DNA of 64,000 nucleotides from Linyphia triangularis. Lineage: Eukaryota > Arthropoda > Arachnida > Araneae > Linyphiidae. The stretch is taken from positions 65,913,214 through 65,977,213 of the forward strand of contig OZ021732.1 in NCBI GenBank assembly GCA_963978545.1. The letters are read 5' to 3'. Positions 1-12,684 of this stretch are shown piece after piece. The translations under genes and the position numbers were made by a program. Numbering within the stretch: position 1 is the stretch's first letter; each line of letters begins with the position of its first letter. The notes under the pieces are model-generated. The model saw only the letters and a program-made list of their open reading frames with translations. It had not been told where the DNA came from and made no database searches.

Positions 1-55
1 TGAACCAGTCCTATCGCCCCCCCCCCCCCCAAAAAAAATCTCGATTAGACGTGTG

Positions 56-233
56 GTTGGTTGTTTTCAGATTATCTGGCGCCGTCAGCAACACGAGGGC
101 TATAATGCGCCGAAACATTCGTCATTAGACAAGCCAACATACATTTACAAACACCCATGCCTAACACGGGACTCGAACCTGCAACCTCGTGGTTCAGAAG
201 CTAGCACGCTAGCCACTACACCGTTTGGTCGGC
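56..233 (-). mobile_element. tRNA-derived SINE (family 1, copy 1)
   Basis: Read on the minus strand this is a tRNA-like head, with an A-box-like TAGTGGCTAGC and a B box GGTTCGAGTCCC, followed by an unrelated body ending in short CAAC repeats. A 14-bp target duplication (cgattagacgtgtg) flanks it at 42-55 and 234-247, so both borders are secure. It is non-coding and would depend on a LINE for movement. A long relative lies at 28849 and a deleted one at 541. Confidence 0.85.
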
Positions 234-540
234 CGATTAGACGTGTGAACGACTTAGTGCTAATCTACATTTTACATGCATGAGGTTATCTTTTTTCTCT
301 ATTTTGTAAAAGAAGGAACAGTGAAAAGTCGGTGAAATACACTTAATTAAGGGACGTACGAAATTACATCTGGAAATTGTGGGACGCCTCCTACAATCTA
401 CCTACTAATGACGCACGTGGTACCAGCAGCCATTCAATGACTTCAGTCATTCACTGGTCAGTGCAAGGCACCTTTGAACATGAATGTGCATGTGTAACTG
501 GTGATTTCAAAGGGGGTGATCAGTATATTGGATTCTGTTG

Positions 541-675
541 GTTGGTTGTTTTCAGATTATCTGGCGCCGTCAGCAACACGAGGGCTATAATGCGCCGAAA
601 CATATGTCATTTGACAAGCCAACATACATTTACAAACACCTCGAACCCGCAACCTCACGGTCTAGAAGTTAGTAT
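541..675 (-). mobile_element. tRNA-derived SINE (family 1, copy 2, internally deleted)
   Basis: The body matches the SINE at 56-233, but the tRNA-like head is cut short and part of the middle is missing. A near-perfect 11-bp duplication (ggattctgttg at 530-540, ggattccgttg at 676-686) flanks it, which suggests it inserted as a separate event and is older than copy 1. Confidence 0.75.
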
Positions 676-686
676 GGATTCCGTTG

Positions 687-3400
687 GAAAATAAACGAAA
701 ATACATATTTGCATTTTTTCAGAAAAAGACGCTATTTTCAAAGAAAAAGTCAGAGTTAGTGCCACCCTTCAAAAAACGGCTAGTATGATTGCTGATTTTA
801 TAAAATGGAGGATTATTTTTTAAAATTTAATCATGATATGCCGATGCGTGAATCTACTTTTGAGGTTTAATTCTATGAGGCGATTTTGATAATCAATGCG
901 TGTTCATGCAGATTCTACGCATTTTGGCAAACTCTGCGAATGCCACTTATGTTACTTCTGAAATATGCATCGCAAAAGTTACAGTGGTTCACCACAGAAC
1001 CAATAAAAGCAGAAAACAAAAGAAGTTCTCTTGAAATAAACAAAAGTTCAATCCTCTTCAGTTCAGATTCAATCAAGCTCTATAAGTGTGACACCATTGG
1101 CGGAAGCCACAGACCTAAAGAACTGAGACAGCCTACTTTTGACGCTGTGACCAAACTTATGTTTCTCCAGCGTTTTTACTAGTAAATAAAAATACGATTT
1201 TTTTTTCTAAAAATAGGCGCCGAATATTTAAAAAAGTATCAATATTAGTTGAAAAGGTAGGTTTTAGGCCAAATTTGGCAAAAAAAGTCGCATTGCCTCG
1301 AAAATAGCAGCTTTAGTCACCTGGAATAGAGTATAAAGACCAAACAAGAACTTTATGAAACATCATTGGTTACTCGATAGCAAGGGCCACTTACCCATCC
1401 AGATAGCACATAATATGTCAAAAAAATTTATAATGAAGAATCAGAGCAAGAAAAATTACATACAAACATGAAAAACACAAACAGAGAGAAAAAAACAAAA
1501 AGTCTGGAAACATTATCAACTTTAAATTATTTGATTCATGAAGCAACACATTCTTTTTCACAGTTCAATTTTCAATATAACAATAAAGTGAGTTAAATCA
1601 TTGGTTCAAAAATTTTTGAAATTTATATTTCTTTATGTTTATCATTTTTTTTTTTTTTTTTTTTTTAAATTTATAAACAGGTTTTAGCAACCTTTCTACA
1701 TCAATGTTTAATATAAATAAGGCCATTAAAATTTTTAATGTTCACTCAATTGAGTGAAAGTGGTAAAAAAAAATATCAAAAACTAACACTATATCCAAAT
1801 GGTTGCTTTCATAAATAATTATGCATGGTCAGGATTATCAATACAAACTTAACTATAAAATATAAATAAAAAGGATATAAGATGACGACACATTAACCAT
1901 ATCTTCACTTTCACTAAAATTAAATAAGAATAATTATAGATGTACACATCATGATAGTAAAACACATACTTGGTACAGCTCCCAAGAAAAAAAAACTGAA
2001 CTTTACATAAAAGCAATGAAAACCCACAATTTTTTTTCGAAAATTCTTTCAAATTTTCAGAAGTCGAAACAACTTTAAGCAATTACATATTGAAAAACAG
2101 GAGAATCTAATTAACCCCAGTATCCTAATTTTAAAGCTACATTCAAAGTACTGAAATCAGTTTTCACTGAACTGTACCATGTCTGAAAGCAGAATAAATG
2201 AAAAATTCCATAAAACTATTATTTCTCAGTTCAAAGCAATAAGTAAATTGTGACATTTCATTACAAAAATTATAGAGGTATCCTGTTAAGAATAATTAAA
2301 AAAAAAAATAATAATTAACTTATTCAGACTTTTTAAATGACATAAACAATTAGATATTACTTGTTTTTTAAGAACACTATCAAATTTTTATTTTGGACAT
2401 TTTGATACAATGTTAATTAACAAAAGTTTTGCAAGAGGAGAGGGAAATGTAGAGATTTTACTCGAGTGAATATATTTACAGAACTAATTTGTCACAAAAG
2501 GATAGAGTACAAATAATTAAAATATAAACCAAACAATGTTTACAAATGAACATAAAGGAGAGAGGGGGGTGGTTTAGTGTAACAAAAATTTTTATTAGCA
2601 GAGTAAGCATACGGAATAGAGGGTTTTCAATTTTTGTCCTGTGATAAAATGTAAAGAAATGCAAAAAGAAATGAGACAAACCTACGTCATTTTAATCTAA
2701 CTATAATTGCTTTATTATTTATTGGTTAATTTCAAACTTCTACAAAAAAAATTTATAAAAATCAACAATAGCGGGATAACATAATAAAACTGCAATTAGT
2801 AACTTCTTCATTTGCAATAGTTTTGACCAAGATATGATCGGAAAAAAATCATTCAATAAGCAGTAATTACTTACTGTAATTGATCATTACTTGATGGTAG
2901 AGATCCAAGACTATTTTGCTTGAGCTGTACATCATCAGTACACTACAAATAGAAAGTTAAAATAAATCAAACACATGCAAATAAATTGATTATTTTAGAC
3001 ATAGTACAGCTCACAAGCAAACAAATAAACAGCTGAATTTGATGCAAGGATAGCACAAACTGTAGAAAAATTCCCAACCTTAAAAAAAGAGAAAGTTGCA
3101 CAATATCATAATTTGAAACATAAAACTATTGTATTGAATTGAAAAACACTTCCAAGTTAATTTTCAAATTTTTAAAGCTACATTCAAAGAATTACCAAAA
3201 CCTAATTGTTTCAAATTTAAATAATAAATTTAGATACAATTAATTTAAAATTGTTTGTATAGCTAATACACTCAAATAAAAATTTAACATAAAATTACAA
3301 TTTAAAATAATGGATGCAAATTGAATAAAGTCTGCCAAAATTTAGATAGAAAAGCAAATTTTCAAACCCTCAGAAAACTCAGGAATATCATTTATTACCA
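687..3400. other. AT-rich intergenic DNA, no gene recognised
   Basis: Long A and T runs and no reading frame with recognisable protein features. A 98-codon frame at 886-1182 has fairly balanced codons near its end and a splice-acceptor-like site before 901, but I cannot match it to any family and do not call it a gene. Confidence 0.6.
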
Positions 3401-4009
3401 ATGGATTACTTTTCAGTACACTCGCCCATTACATCAGCAGAAATCTCCGAGATTGGGGCAACTGTTTCAGCAGAAGCCTTAGAAAATGGGGACATTGCAT
3501 CAGCAGAAATCTCAATGGTTTTAAACTGGTTGAGAACTTTAGAAATTGAAAAAGGGGTCCACAGTAGGCAGGACCAGGCCTTTTCTTGTCTCCTTGAAAG
3601 TATGTCTCTTCCTTCGTTGCCAATGAAATCAAACTTTTTGGAGAGAATTCAAAATTGTTTCCTCCTATGCAAGTTTCATTATAAAATGTGAAATAACAGA
3701 TGAAAGGATAGGAAACGAACAAGTCAAAATCCCTCCATAAGTAATAAAAGAAACACAGCTTGTCGAGGAAGGTATAAGTTTTGAAGATTATGTTTATACA
3801 AATAGCGACATTTTTATGTCAGAAAGTTTAACGAAATCCAAATCAAAGATACAAAGCTGAGTAAAAGAATGGCAGATGAATGTAAAAGGGAATCGGACAA
3901 TATTGACAATGAACATGAAACAGGTAAAATGTATTATGCACCATCTGTAGCAGAACAGTCCATTGCACACAACTCCTTGCACCAGTTTCTCAACAGAAAA
4001 TATACATAA
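3401..4009 (+). pseudogene. coding-like remnant, unrecognised
   Basis: Three successive plus-strand stretches look coding-like against the AT-rich surroundings: an open frame at 3401-3691 containing two copies of a short motif (SAEIS), then about 3740-3860, then 3870-4009. They are in different frames or separated by stops. The composition and the phrase FEDYVYTNSDIF faintly recall the tail of pogo/jerky-type transposases, but this is a guess. It could be a decayed transposase end or an old exon. Confidence 0.25.
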
Positions 4010-5276
4010 GAAAATTTAGATATAATTGAAGACTCATGGAATAACTACTCAGAAAAGAGCAGAAAATAATGTTTCATCATATTAAGAAAACAATGAAGTA
4101 TGCAACTTATTCTGTTAAACTTACAATACTAATTTTTTTTTTTTTTTTTTAAATTCTAATGCATCGTAATTTTAATTAAATTTTGGATTTTTACTTTTAG
4201 AACTTTATACAAGTATATTTGGAAATTGTATATCTTAGAATATATTTAGAATCTGCCATGACAAATTTGAAATTAATGGCAATAACTTAAAATAGCATTA
4301 TGAACTTAAATTAAACATTATGCTACATAAAACCAAAACGAAATTCCTTTTTTTTTTTTTTTTGAAAAATTATGTTAATGATTTTCGAATAAATCGAACT
4401 ATGGTAAAGATAAATAAATTTTAAAGGTTAACTCAGAGTATGTTTTAACAAGGTTTGACTGTATATGTATCATCTATACAGTAGGTGTTTTCAAACATGT
4501 TTCATTCATAGAATTAGTTGATTTAATCTCATCATTTCAAATCGATCCTTTTGAAGTAAATAATGCCGACATAGTGAAAACAAAATGAAAATAATTGATT
4601 TCTTTGAGGGTAGCAATGATGCATGTGGCATGGAGAAAGAGCCATTTTTTCCAAAACAAGATATTATTGAGTGTTTAGTATTATCCTGCCACCCGTTAGC
4701 AAACATTTTGTTTCTTGGCCATGGTTGACAGGATAATAAGCAAGAACCTATTATTGTGTACATACAATTCAAAAGATTCTTATCAAAGAAACATAAAATA
4801 AAAGAAGCAAATAAAATTTTGGGAAATGTTAAAGATCGTGCCACCAACATATAGATTACCTTTTTTTTTAAAGTCTATAAATGGTACTTACGTATTAAAT
4901 CTTTTACCTTTTTGTCGTAGCAAAAAGCTCACCAATTGTTGATTTTCTTTCTTGTTGCAAAATGACAAAAAACATTTTTTAACTTATTAAGTGCTTGGCT
5001 ATGATGCCATTCCCAATTGATCATGCATTCTTGCATAGATTTTATTTAACAACCAAGAAGAAAGCAAACGAGTACATTTTCTTTTGTTGATTGCATTTGT
5101 AATTTTAATTAAATTTAAATAGAATTCCTGTAGTTTTTTTTAAAAGATTGACTATAATAATTTGGTTACAAAGTTTGGTGAACTTTTTATTATAACAAAA
5201 AGGTCAGCAGCTTAACACATTCGCTGCCAAAAAAATTTATATATCCATCCTCAGAGGCCGACATTTCTAAGTTATC
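4010..5276. other. AT-rich intergenic DNA, nothing seen
   Basis: Contains T-runs near 4134 and 4348. I see no gene or repeat that I can support. Just before the MITE, near 5213, is TTAACACATTCGCTGCC, which resembles a piggyBac-type end, but no partner end was found. Confidence 0.5.
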
Positions 5277-5284
5277 CACAGCGA

Positions 5285-5543
5285 CATAGGCGTAAAGTAC
5301 GGGAAGGGCTGGCCTCCCCACTTTTAAATTCTGAGGGGCTGCCTACCCTGATTTTTGTAACACTATCTCCTTTTTTTCCCCTCCATTGTCCAAATAAAAT
5401 ATAACTGTTTATTGTTGGTATTATATGAGAAGTTGTGTCATACCTAGATTTTTGAAAAATTAATAGATTTCGATAATTTTTCGAAAAATTTCATTTTCCG
5501 TCAAAACTCGCCCCCCATGTTTTTTGAAAAGTTGACACCTATG
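5285..5543. mobile_element. hAT-type MITE
   Basis: A 259-bp non-coding element with short imperfect terminal inverted repeats (CATAGGCGT at the left, ACACCTATG at the right). A perfect 8-bp target duplication (cacagcga) flanks it at 5277-5284 and 5544-5551. The 8-bp duplication points to hAT-type mobilisation. Confidence 0.75.
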
Positions 5544-5551
5544 CACAGCGA

Positions 5552-8500
5552 CATCACTATCTCCTTCCGATTCGCTCATAGACTCCTGCCCATCACATTC
5601 AGAAAAGCAGAAATCGAATTGTGCTATTCATGAATCGAGGGGTAATGAATACAAGTACAAAACTAAGGAATGCGTCATTGATAATAATTCAAACTATTGC
5701 TTTTTTAATTTTTTCTTGTAGTCTCAGGAAAAGAAAAAAAGGATTTTTCAGACTTACTAACGCTGGCCACTTAATGGAAAACGGGGTTTTTAAGAGTAAA
5801 CACATACTATTTAGACAAATTAAAATTATTTCCGCAAAATTTGCTCTTCTGTACTGCTGGCAGGCCGGAGAAAAAGCTGTCGCGGGCCGCCTAGTGGCTG
5901 AAGCTGGTCCAACTGAAACTCATGCACCTGAAACAGATTCTTAGTTTTTTACCTTTTGATAACACTTAGGGCACAAGTAGGTTTCGTACAGATGCATTAT
6001 AGTAACCTGGCAATTTTTCATAACTTTTCTTGGAGCTAAACTATAGCAGCTGAACACTATATCACAAAGTGAGGTTAAGAAGTTGAAAGAATTTACATCT
6101 AAAATAACACTACTCTACCAAAAATCCTCAGGTCCTACAGTGCATCTGTAGTAAACATAGTAACAAATGTATTTTATTGCATCAATAGTATTATTATATA
6201 TGCCTTTGGATTTAAAAATAAGAAGAAAAAAAACAAGTTAAATGGTATAAGATGCAATATAGAGACACGTCGATTTTTACCCACTTTGGAGCTAAAACAA
6301 AAGAATTGAACACTATTACTGGTTGCTATAAAACTATTTAGAATGAGATTGAGGGGTTTAATTAAATAAAGTCAATGAAAACTACTCAAACTCGTCATGC
6401 CCCTATAGTACATCAGTACCGTTAAAGCTAGATATAGGTAAGATAAGTTATTAAAGATAATTTACCAAAGATTGTGTTTTCTTTATTTCATCCTTACAAA
6501 CTTGAGATTCTACTGAAGAACAAAACATATTATTCATAGTACTCAAGGATCCTGTTTCAAGTCATGCACTTAAAATAAGTGTTTTTGAAGCCCATAGATT
6601 AAGTGAAACTTTATTTGGATAGAGGTACTAAACGTAATTACTCCAACTAATTATTTTTCCAATTTACACAACTCGTGTACACACACCACACTCAAGTTTA
6701 GGCATGTTAATGTACTGTTTTGTTTTAATGAAATAGCATCGAAGTAGTACTATTTAAATCTGCAGGATCGCAATAGTTTTATATGTATGACGTCATAGAA
6801 AATAGTTTTTAGAATTTTTTGACAATGTTATATAATAATCATACCTGCAATTTAAAATTGCAATGTTTTAAATTGTTTACGCCTGAAAAAGTATTTTTAT
6901 TATGATACTTTTTGTAATAAACACCAAATTTTACACGACTGCTAGCAATTGAGGACTAGAAATGGAAAACGACCTAAGTATTCAGTCTTAAAAAGTTATG
7001 TTAAAAAAAAATTTTAACCATCGAAAAGTTATATTATATTCTAAATTATATACAGCAGCACAATATATTTACGTCTTTTAAAAAGTATAGAAATTCATTG
7101 AGCCAAAGAAAACACTGGAGTGACGACCTTGGCTTATTTTTTACAAGCAAGCCGGCGTGCATGAATACCAAAATCTAGCACTTGCCAGAGTTTAAGGGTG
7201 CGTTCGTAAACGTAATTTTTTTTGGTTACGAAACCAGACTAAACTGGAACCGGTTTAAATCGTTAAGTCAGTTCTCGGCGTCTTTTACGAACGTCCAGTT
7301 ACGAAGAGCGTCGTCTGCTATTTGTTTACATTGGAAGAGTTAAAATTTACAAAAGAGCACTTTTACCGTAAAAAATGAAGGAACGTTTCGTTTTTTGATT
7401 GCCTCGTGTACAAATATAAAATTCGCATGAAAATTATTTTACTTATATCAATTAAAATGCTATTTTTTTTAATATAAATATCATCTACTTATTAAGATGT
7501 ACAAAAATATTGGTTAATTTTTAGAATGTATCAAGCTGTTTTAACATAAAAAAACAAAGACTTTGTGTTTAGAACTAAATTAAAAACTTTTGAAGTTTAT
7601 GCACTGTTGATGATTTAGTGTTAGCAAGCTAAAATATGTGTAACAATATGCAATTGGATTGAATGATAAAGGATAAACACAAATATGAATAAGATATTAA
7701 AATATAAGTTGAAACCATATTGTTACCCAAAGAGAAAGATGATCTCAAATTGAACTTAAAACACATGAAATATTTCACATTAAAAAGCTTGGAAGGAGAT
7801 TTTGCTATTCAATAATAGTCAGAAATGGAAAAAGTCTTCAGCACATTAAAAATGCTGTTTGTAATATTTTTTAGTTCTGCACTAATGCAACTGTTTACTT
7901 GGAAATCACCAAATTTAGAAAGCAAATCAATCCCGATACCATTAGCAAGTTTGGACCAGAAGCAGTATAAGATACCATAAGAGATTTTTTTAGCTGAATT
8001 GGTGGTGGTGTTGTTGTTTTGTTCAATTTCTGAGTACCTCTAGATGGTTGTTTGGAAGAGTAGTTAATATGCGCTATACGCCCCTCCCCTTGGAAACTTT
8101 ACAAAATGCCGCCAAGTTGAATTGACACTACTGAATTGTACAGGTTTGTCAAAATGGATGCCAAGTTGTAATGGAACCATACTTGGTGCAAAATCGCCAA
8201 AGAAAAAGGGAGAAGGGGCATATAACGCATTCTTACTGGATGAGTTATCACCAATTTGGCGGTTTTTATCTGGTACACATCTAACGGAAGAGTACCGATA
8301 TTATTTAATCAAAGCTGCATTTCCCTTTTTAAGAATTTTGTTTGCACCCTACTTCCACATTTTTATATTATTGTTGCTAATTGCTAAATCGCAATTAATT
8401 TGTTTACATTGTACTTTCAACGTTTTATATTATATACGTTACGTAAGGAGTTAAAGTGTTATGTCCCCACTGGAAACATCTTTGCTTTAGCGTTTAGTTG

Positions 8501-10099
8501 CAAAGGAAAAAAGTTAACAATCGAGACATATACAACTTTTTTTTTTCCTATATTCAAGGTGGTGGCTAGAGTGAATTATGATTTTTCAAAGGGCGAGGAC
8601 ACCCGAACGGTGATCTTTTGGAAGCAAAACAGTTATATACTAGCGTGTGGGTGTTCAGTACAAAACACTAAATAAATCTCATTTTGCTAACCTGCCACAT
8701 AAAACCACAACTTAAATAAAGGTAAACTAAGTGCCAAAACTTCACCCACAACAGTACACATCAAGTACATTTTTTTAATTGTTCGCCTCGAAAAAGATTC
8801 TTGGCTACATAAAAAGCCTTTTTTTTTACTGTCACGACTCGGATTATGTTTTTCAGCCTTTGATATATTAAAATTTTTACTGTAAAATGTCTCTACTTGG
8901 CTGAAAAATAAAATTTAAAGATGGGAGGAGGGACTAAAAACCCAAATATTTTAGATATTAATGATACCTTGCAAGAAATGATCTTTCACGGACATTGAAA
9001 ACAACTACTTCCCACACATCCTCAAACAAGCTTATGCAGTGCTAAAATTGTTACCATGAATGAAATTACCATCAATTACCCTGCTTTTCGAGAAAATACC
9101 CATGCGTCCCTCCCTTCTAAAACCACCGAAATCCATCCCCCCCCCCCCCATAACATTAACCTTTAAATGTAGCGACACTGAGAAGTGATTTAAGGTGTAT
9201 ATATATTATACTATTATGAAAATGTATTAAACTACTTTGTATAAAGATATAAGTATTTTTATTAACAAATACTGCTATACTTGGTCAACTTTTAACTTTG
9301 GAGGAACTTTCTTTTAAGTTAAATTTCTATTCTTGTTTCATAAAAAGAAAAGCCATTTAAAAAAAAAAAAAACATTTTGGAGTTCTCTATTAATTTAATT
9401 TCATGAAAGTATGTACATTTACAAGCACTATTTAAATCCAAATAAACAGTTTTGTGTACAATGTTTAATCATTACTTCACTTAATCTTACTTCCAAGTAT
9501 AAAACTACATTGCAGAATATTCATTAAAAAAAACAATAAATTTTGGACCCTTGTTCAATCTTAGAGTTAGGAAGAATAAATTATTTCCTTACAAGTTAAT
9601 ATTTTTATTATAAGTTCAAAAATTATAAAATTTATAGTTGAATATGCGGGTATCTCGCCACTGCTTGTTTTAGAATTGAGATGTTTTATTCAAGTCTGCA
9701 GAAACATGTAAAAAGTGTATCTTAAAGCTTAAAAAATTATTCTACAATTTCATATTTACTACTTGGCATTCCTTTTCACAAATGGTAACAAACAAAAGTA
9801 CATATTTTAATTATACTATTTCTAACAATAATGGTGCTTGTGCTTCTAGTAGGTTTTTTTTTATTAATTTCTAATTACTCTATATTATGAATGACAGTTA
9901 TTTATAAATTAACTATTATAAGATTTTACATTGATGGCCAAAAACTGAGTTGTTGTGCAGTTCCTGCAATTTAAATAGTATATTTTTCCTTTTACACCTT
10001 CTAATAGTATATATAATAGCTTTTTTTAATCACTATTTTCCTACATGGATTTTAATTTTTCAAAGCAGGCTTTCACTAAAAATTTTCAAATAGTTTATC
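5552..10099. other. AT-rich intergenic DNA with scattered repeats
   Basis: No gene is recognised. A stretch of about 98 bp at 6977-7074 recurs at 35825-35920. From about 7196 the sequence begins GGGTGCGTTCGTAAACG and repeats the GTTCGTAAA theme, possibly one end of a DNA transposon. Frames at 8122-8454 and 8400-8675 have no recognisable features and are probably chance. Confidence 0.5.
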
Positions 10100-10103
10100 A
10101 TAC

Positions 10104-10382
10104 TGCAGTGGACATGACGTCATGATGAACAGACATTATGCGACGTCGTAATAACTATAACTTCTACTACGGTGCGGTTGAATTAATACTACTTCGGATT
10201 CGAACAATCCACCTTTTTTACTTGCTTCTTTTTATTAGCGTGCTAATGAATCCTCGCTGTGTTACTGCTTAACGTAAAATGCCTGTAAAGTTTTCCTTAA
10301 ATAATAGACTTCATTAAGTAACGTGCAACATGTATTGCTTATTTAATATTTATAATTTCATACACTAACTAGCCTCACGACA
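10104..10382 (+). repeat. 5' LTR of gypsy element
   Basis: Begins TGCAGTGG and ends CTCACGACA, the same as the 3' LTR. It contains a perfect CRE palindrome TGACGTCA at about 10115. A candidate primer-binding site starts directly after it (ctggtgacctgg); I cannot name the primer tRNA. Confidence 0.92.
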
Positions 10383-10616
10383 CTGGTGACCTGGAATGAC
10401 TGATTAATGCAGCAGCAAATAATTACAGGTGAGACATGTTTCTTCTCTATCCCGCATGGCTAGGATGTATTTTGTTCCAAATGGGGTTCTTGTGTCCTGT
10501 AATTTGTTTTTAAAAGAATGTTTATTGTGAACGTTTTTCTAGTTTCGTTTTGGCAAGTGAAAGTTTAATGTGTTATCCTAATTTCGTTTTTGAAAATATT
10601 CTGAAAACTAACAACG

Positions 10617-11482
10617 ATGAATAACGGTGATGCAGGATTGAATAATCAGAATAGCGATGAGGTTAGTCAGAACCAGCAGATTTCAAGGGTGGCAGCTAAA
10701 TCCCACCGTTATGGAAGGGTAAAATTAAAATATGGTTTATTCAAGTAGAAAGCAATTTTCAGTTGTCTGGAATCGTATGTGATTTAACAAAATACAATCA
10801 TGTAGTCGCCGCAATAGATCCGGATACTTTATCCACAGTCAGTGACATATTACTATCACCTCCTAATGAAAACAAATATGAAACTTTGAAACAACGCTTA
10901 ATACAGGAATTTTCGCAATCGGAAACGCAAAAAAACCGGCAGTTAGTATCGGAATTGCAATTAGGTGACGAAAAACCGTCACATCTGTTACGAAAAATGC
11001 GAGAGTTAGCAGGAACTGCTTTTTCTGATGATTTTCTAAAAACTCTTTTTCTACAGAGACTTCCCTCAGAAATGCAGACTATTTTGTCAATCAGCACTGA
11101 AAGTGTAGATAACTTGGCCAAAATGGCCGACAAAATTGCCGAGGTGCGGATTGATAACCCAGGCAATGCTGTTATGGCTATGAACCAACACATAAATAGA
11201 AATTCCCCCGGTGGAGAAATCGGTGCTCTCCGACTAGAAATCGCGGAATTGGCCAAGCAAGTCGAACGTCTCTCTCGTCCAAGAGATAAGAATTATCGAG
11301 GACGATATTGTAATAGATCCCAAAGTTGTAATAGGAGACAAAACTCGCAATCGAGGGAAAGACAAAATTTCGAGGGTAAATGCTACTATCATTTTAAATT
11401 TGGTGACAGGGCCTTTAAATGCAAACCGCCATGCAACTTCGATAGCTCTGATCAGCAAAATTCTGCGGTACAGGGAAACTAG
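10617..11482 (+). pseudogene. gag: gypsy Gag, frame-broken
   Basis: Gag would form the capsid and nucleocapsid of the retrotransposon particle. The first ATG after the leader is at 10617, but its frame stops near 10749; the main Gag frame is open from about 10730 to 11482 (239 codons counted from the ATG at 10763). So there is a frameshift around 10725-10735. Near the C-terminus a cysteine/histidine cluster (CYYHFKFG, then CKPPC) resembles the zinc-binding motif common in gypsy Gag proteins, preceded by an Arg/Ser-rich basic stretch. The pol frame is in the -1 register relative to gag, as in many gypsy elements. Confidence 0.8.
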
Positions 11483-11571
11483 ATTCGGCTGCCGCTAAGC
11501 AAAAAATTCAAGCGACGGAATCGGTAGCCACAACATCTTCTCGCTTACACATTTTCGACAAACGCACGCAT

Positions 11572-12684
11572 TTGAAATTTTTAATTGATTCTGGTTCAGA
11601 CATTTCATGTATACCGGCACCAAACAATGCAAGTAAACTAAAGCCAGAGCCGTTACAACTATTTGCTGCTAATGACACCAAAATTTTTACTTATGGTTCA
11701 AAACGACTTAAAATAGACTTAGGGCTAAAACGTTGTTTTGAATGGACATTTTTAATTGCATCAGTTCCCACACCAATCCTCGGGGCTGATTTTTTGAAAA
11801 ATTTTGGGCTTCTGGTAGATTTAAAAAATAAGAAACTGGTAGACACGACAACAAAGTTAACTCAATCTGGTATAAAAACAGAAAACAACAACGTGTCTTC
11901 TGTAAAGTTAGTATCAGGAATGTCAGATTATCACTCTATTTTGTCCGAGTTTCCTGGTATTCTTGAGGTTTCACCAAAACTAAAACAAGTTAAGCATACT
12001 ACAGTTCACTACATCGAGACCAAAGGTCCACCAATTCACAGTAGTCCGCGCAGACTAAATCCAAAGATGTACGAGGCGGTAAAGGAAGAATTTCAATACA
12101 TGGTCAATCAGGGCATTTGCCGACCGTCGAAATCTCCATGGGCATCTCCACTTCATGTTGTGCCAAAGGGTACAGATAGTATCAGACCTGTTGGTGATTA
12201 TCGTCGGCTCAATGCTTGTACAGTGCCAGACAGGTACCCCATCCCTCATATTCAGGATTTTTCGAATGCTCTTAGTGGAAAAAAAATATTCTCTAAGATT
12301 GATTTAGTTCGTGCATACTTTAACATACCTGTTCATCCGGAACATATCCCTAAAACTGCAATATGTACACCATTCGGTTTATTCGAATTTCCATTTTTAA
12401 ATTTTGGATTGTGTGGGGCCGCCCAAACTTTTCAAAGGTTTATGAATGAGGTGCTAGGCAATTTCAATTTTTGTTTTGTGTACTTGGATGGTATTTTGAT
12501 TTTTAGCGACAATGTAATTGAACACAGGAAACATATCGGCATGGTCTGTAGAAAACTAAACGAGTATGGTTTAACCATCAATGCTTCAAAATGTGTTTTT
12601 GGAGTTAAAGAGATTTCTTTTTTGGGTCATTTAATAACAAAGGTGACACTAAGCCGCTGCCAGACAAGGTGGAACCAATCTTAA
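11572..12684 (+). pseudogene. pol: gypsy Pol, first part: protease and reverse transcriptase
   Basis: Starts with a retroviral-type aspartic protease, with the catalytic triplet in FLIDSGSD and the later ILGADFL. The reverse transcriptase follows ([40 protein letters not shown]). The catalytic box reads YLDG where the family has two adjacent aspartates; the second is replaced by glycine (codon 12490-12492). The pol frame is open upstream of this ATG back to the end of gag, so the true protein is longer at its N-terminus. A one-base loss near 12640-12645 shifts the frame, and the rest of Pol continues in the next entry. Confidence 0.85.

Noticed and set aside
8122..8675. Open frames near 8.1-8.7 kb
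   Set aside because: No recognisable domain, AT-rich composition like the surroundings and no second copy to compare, so I do not call a gene.
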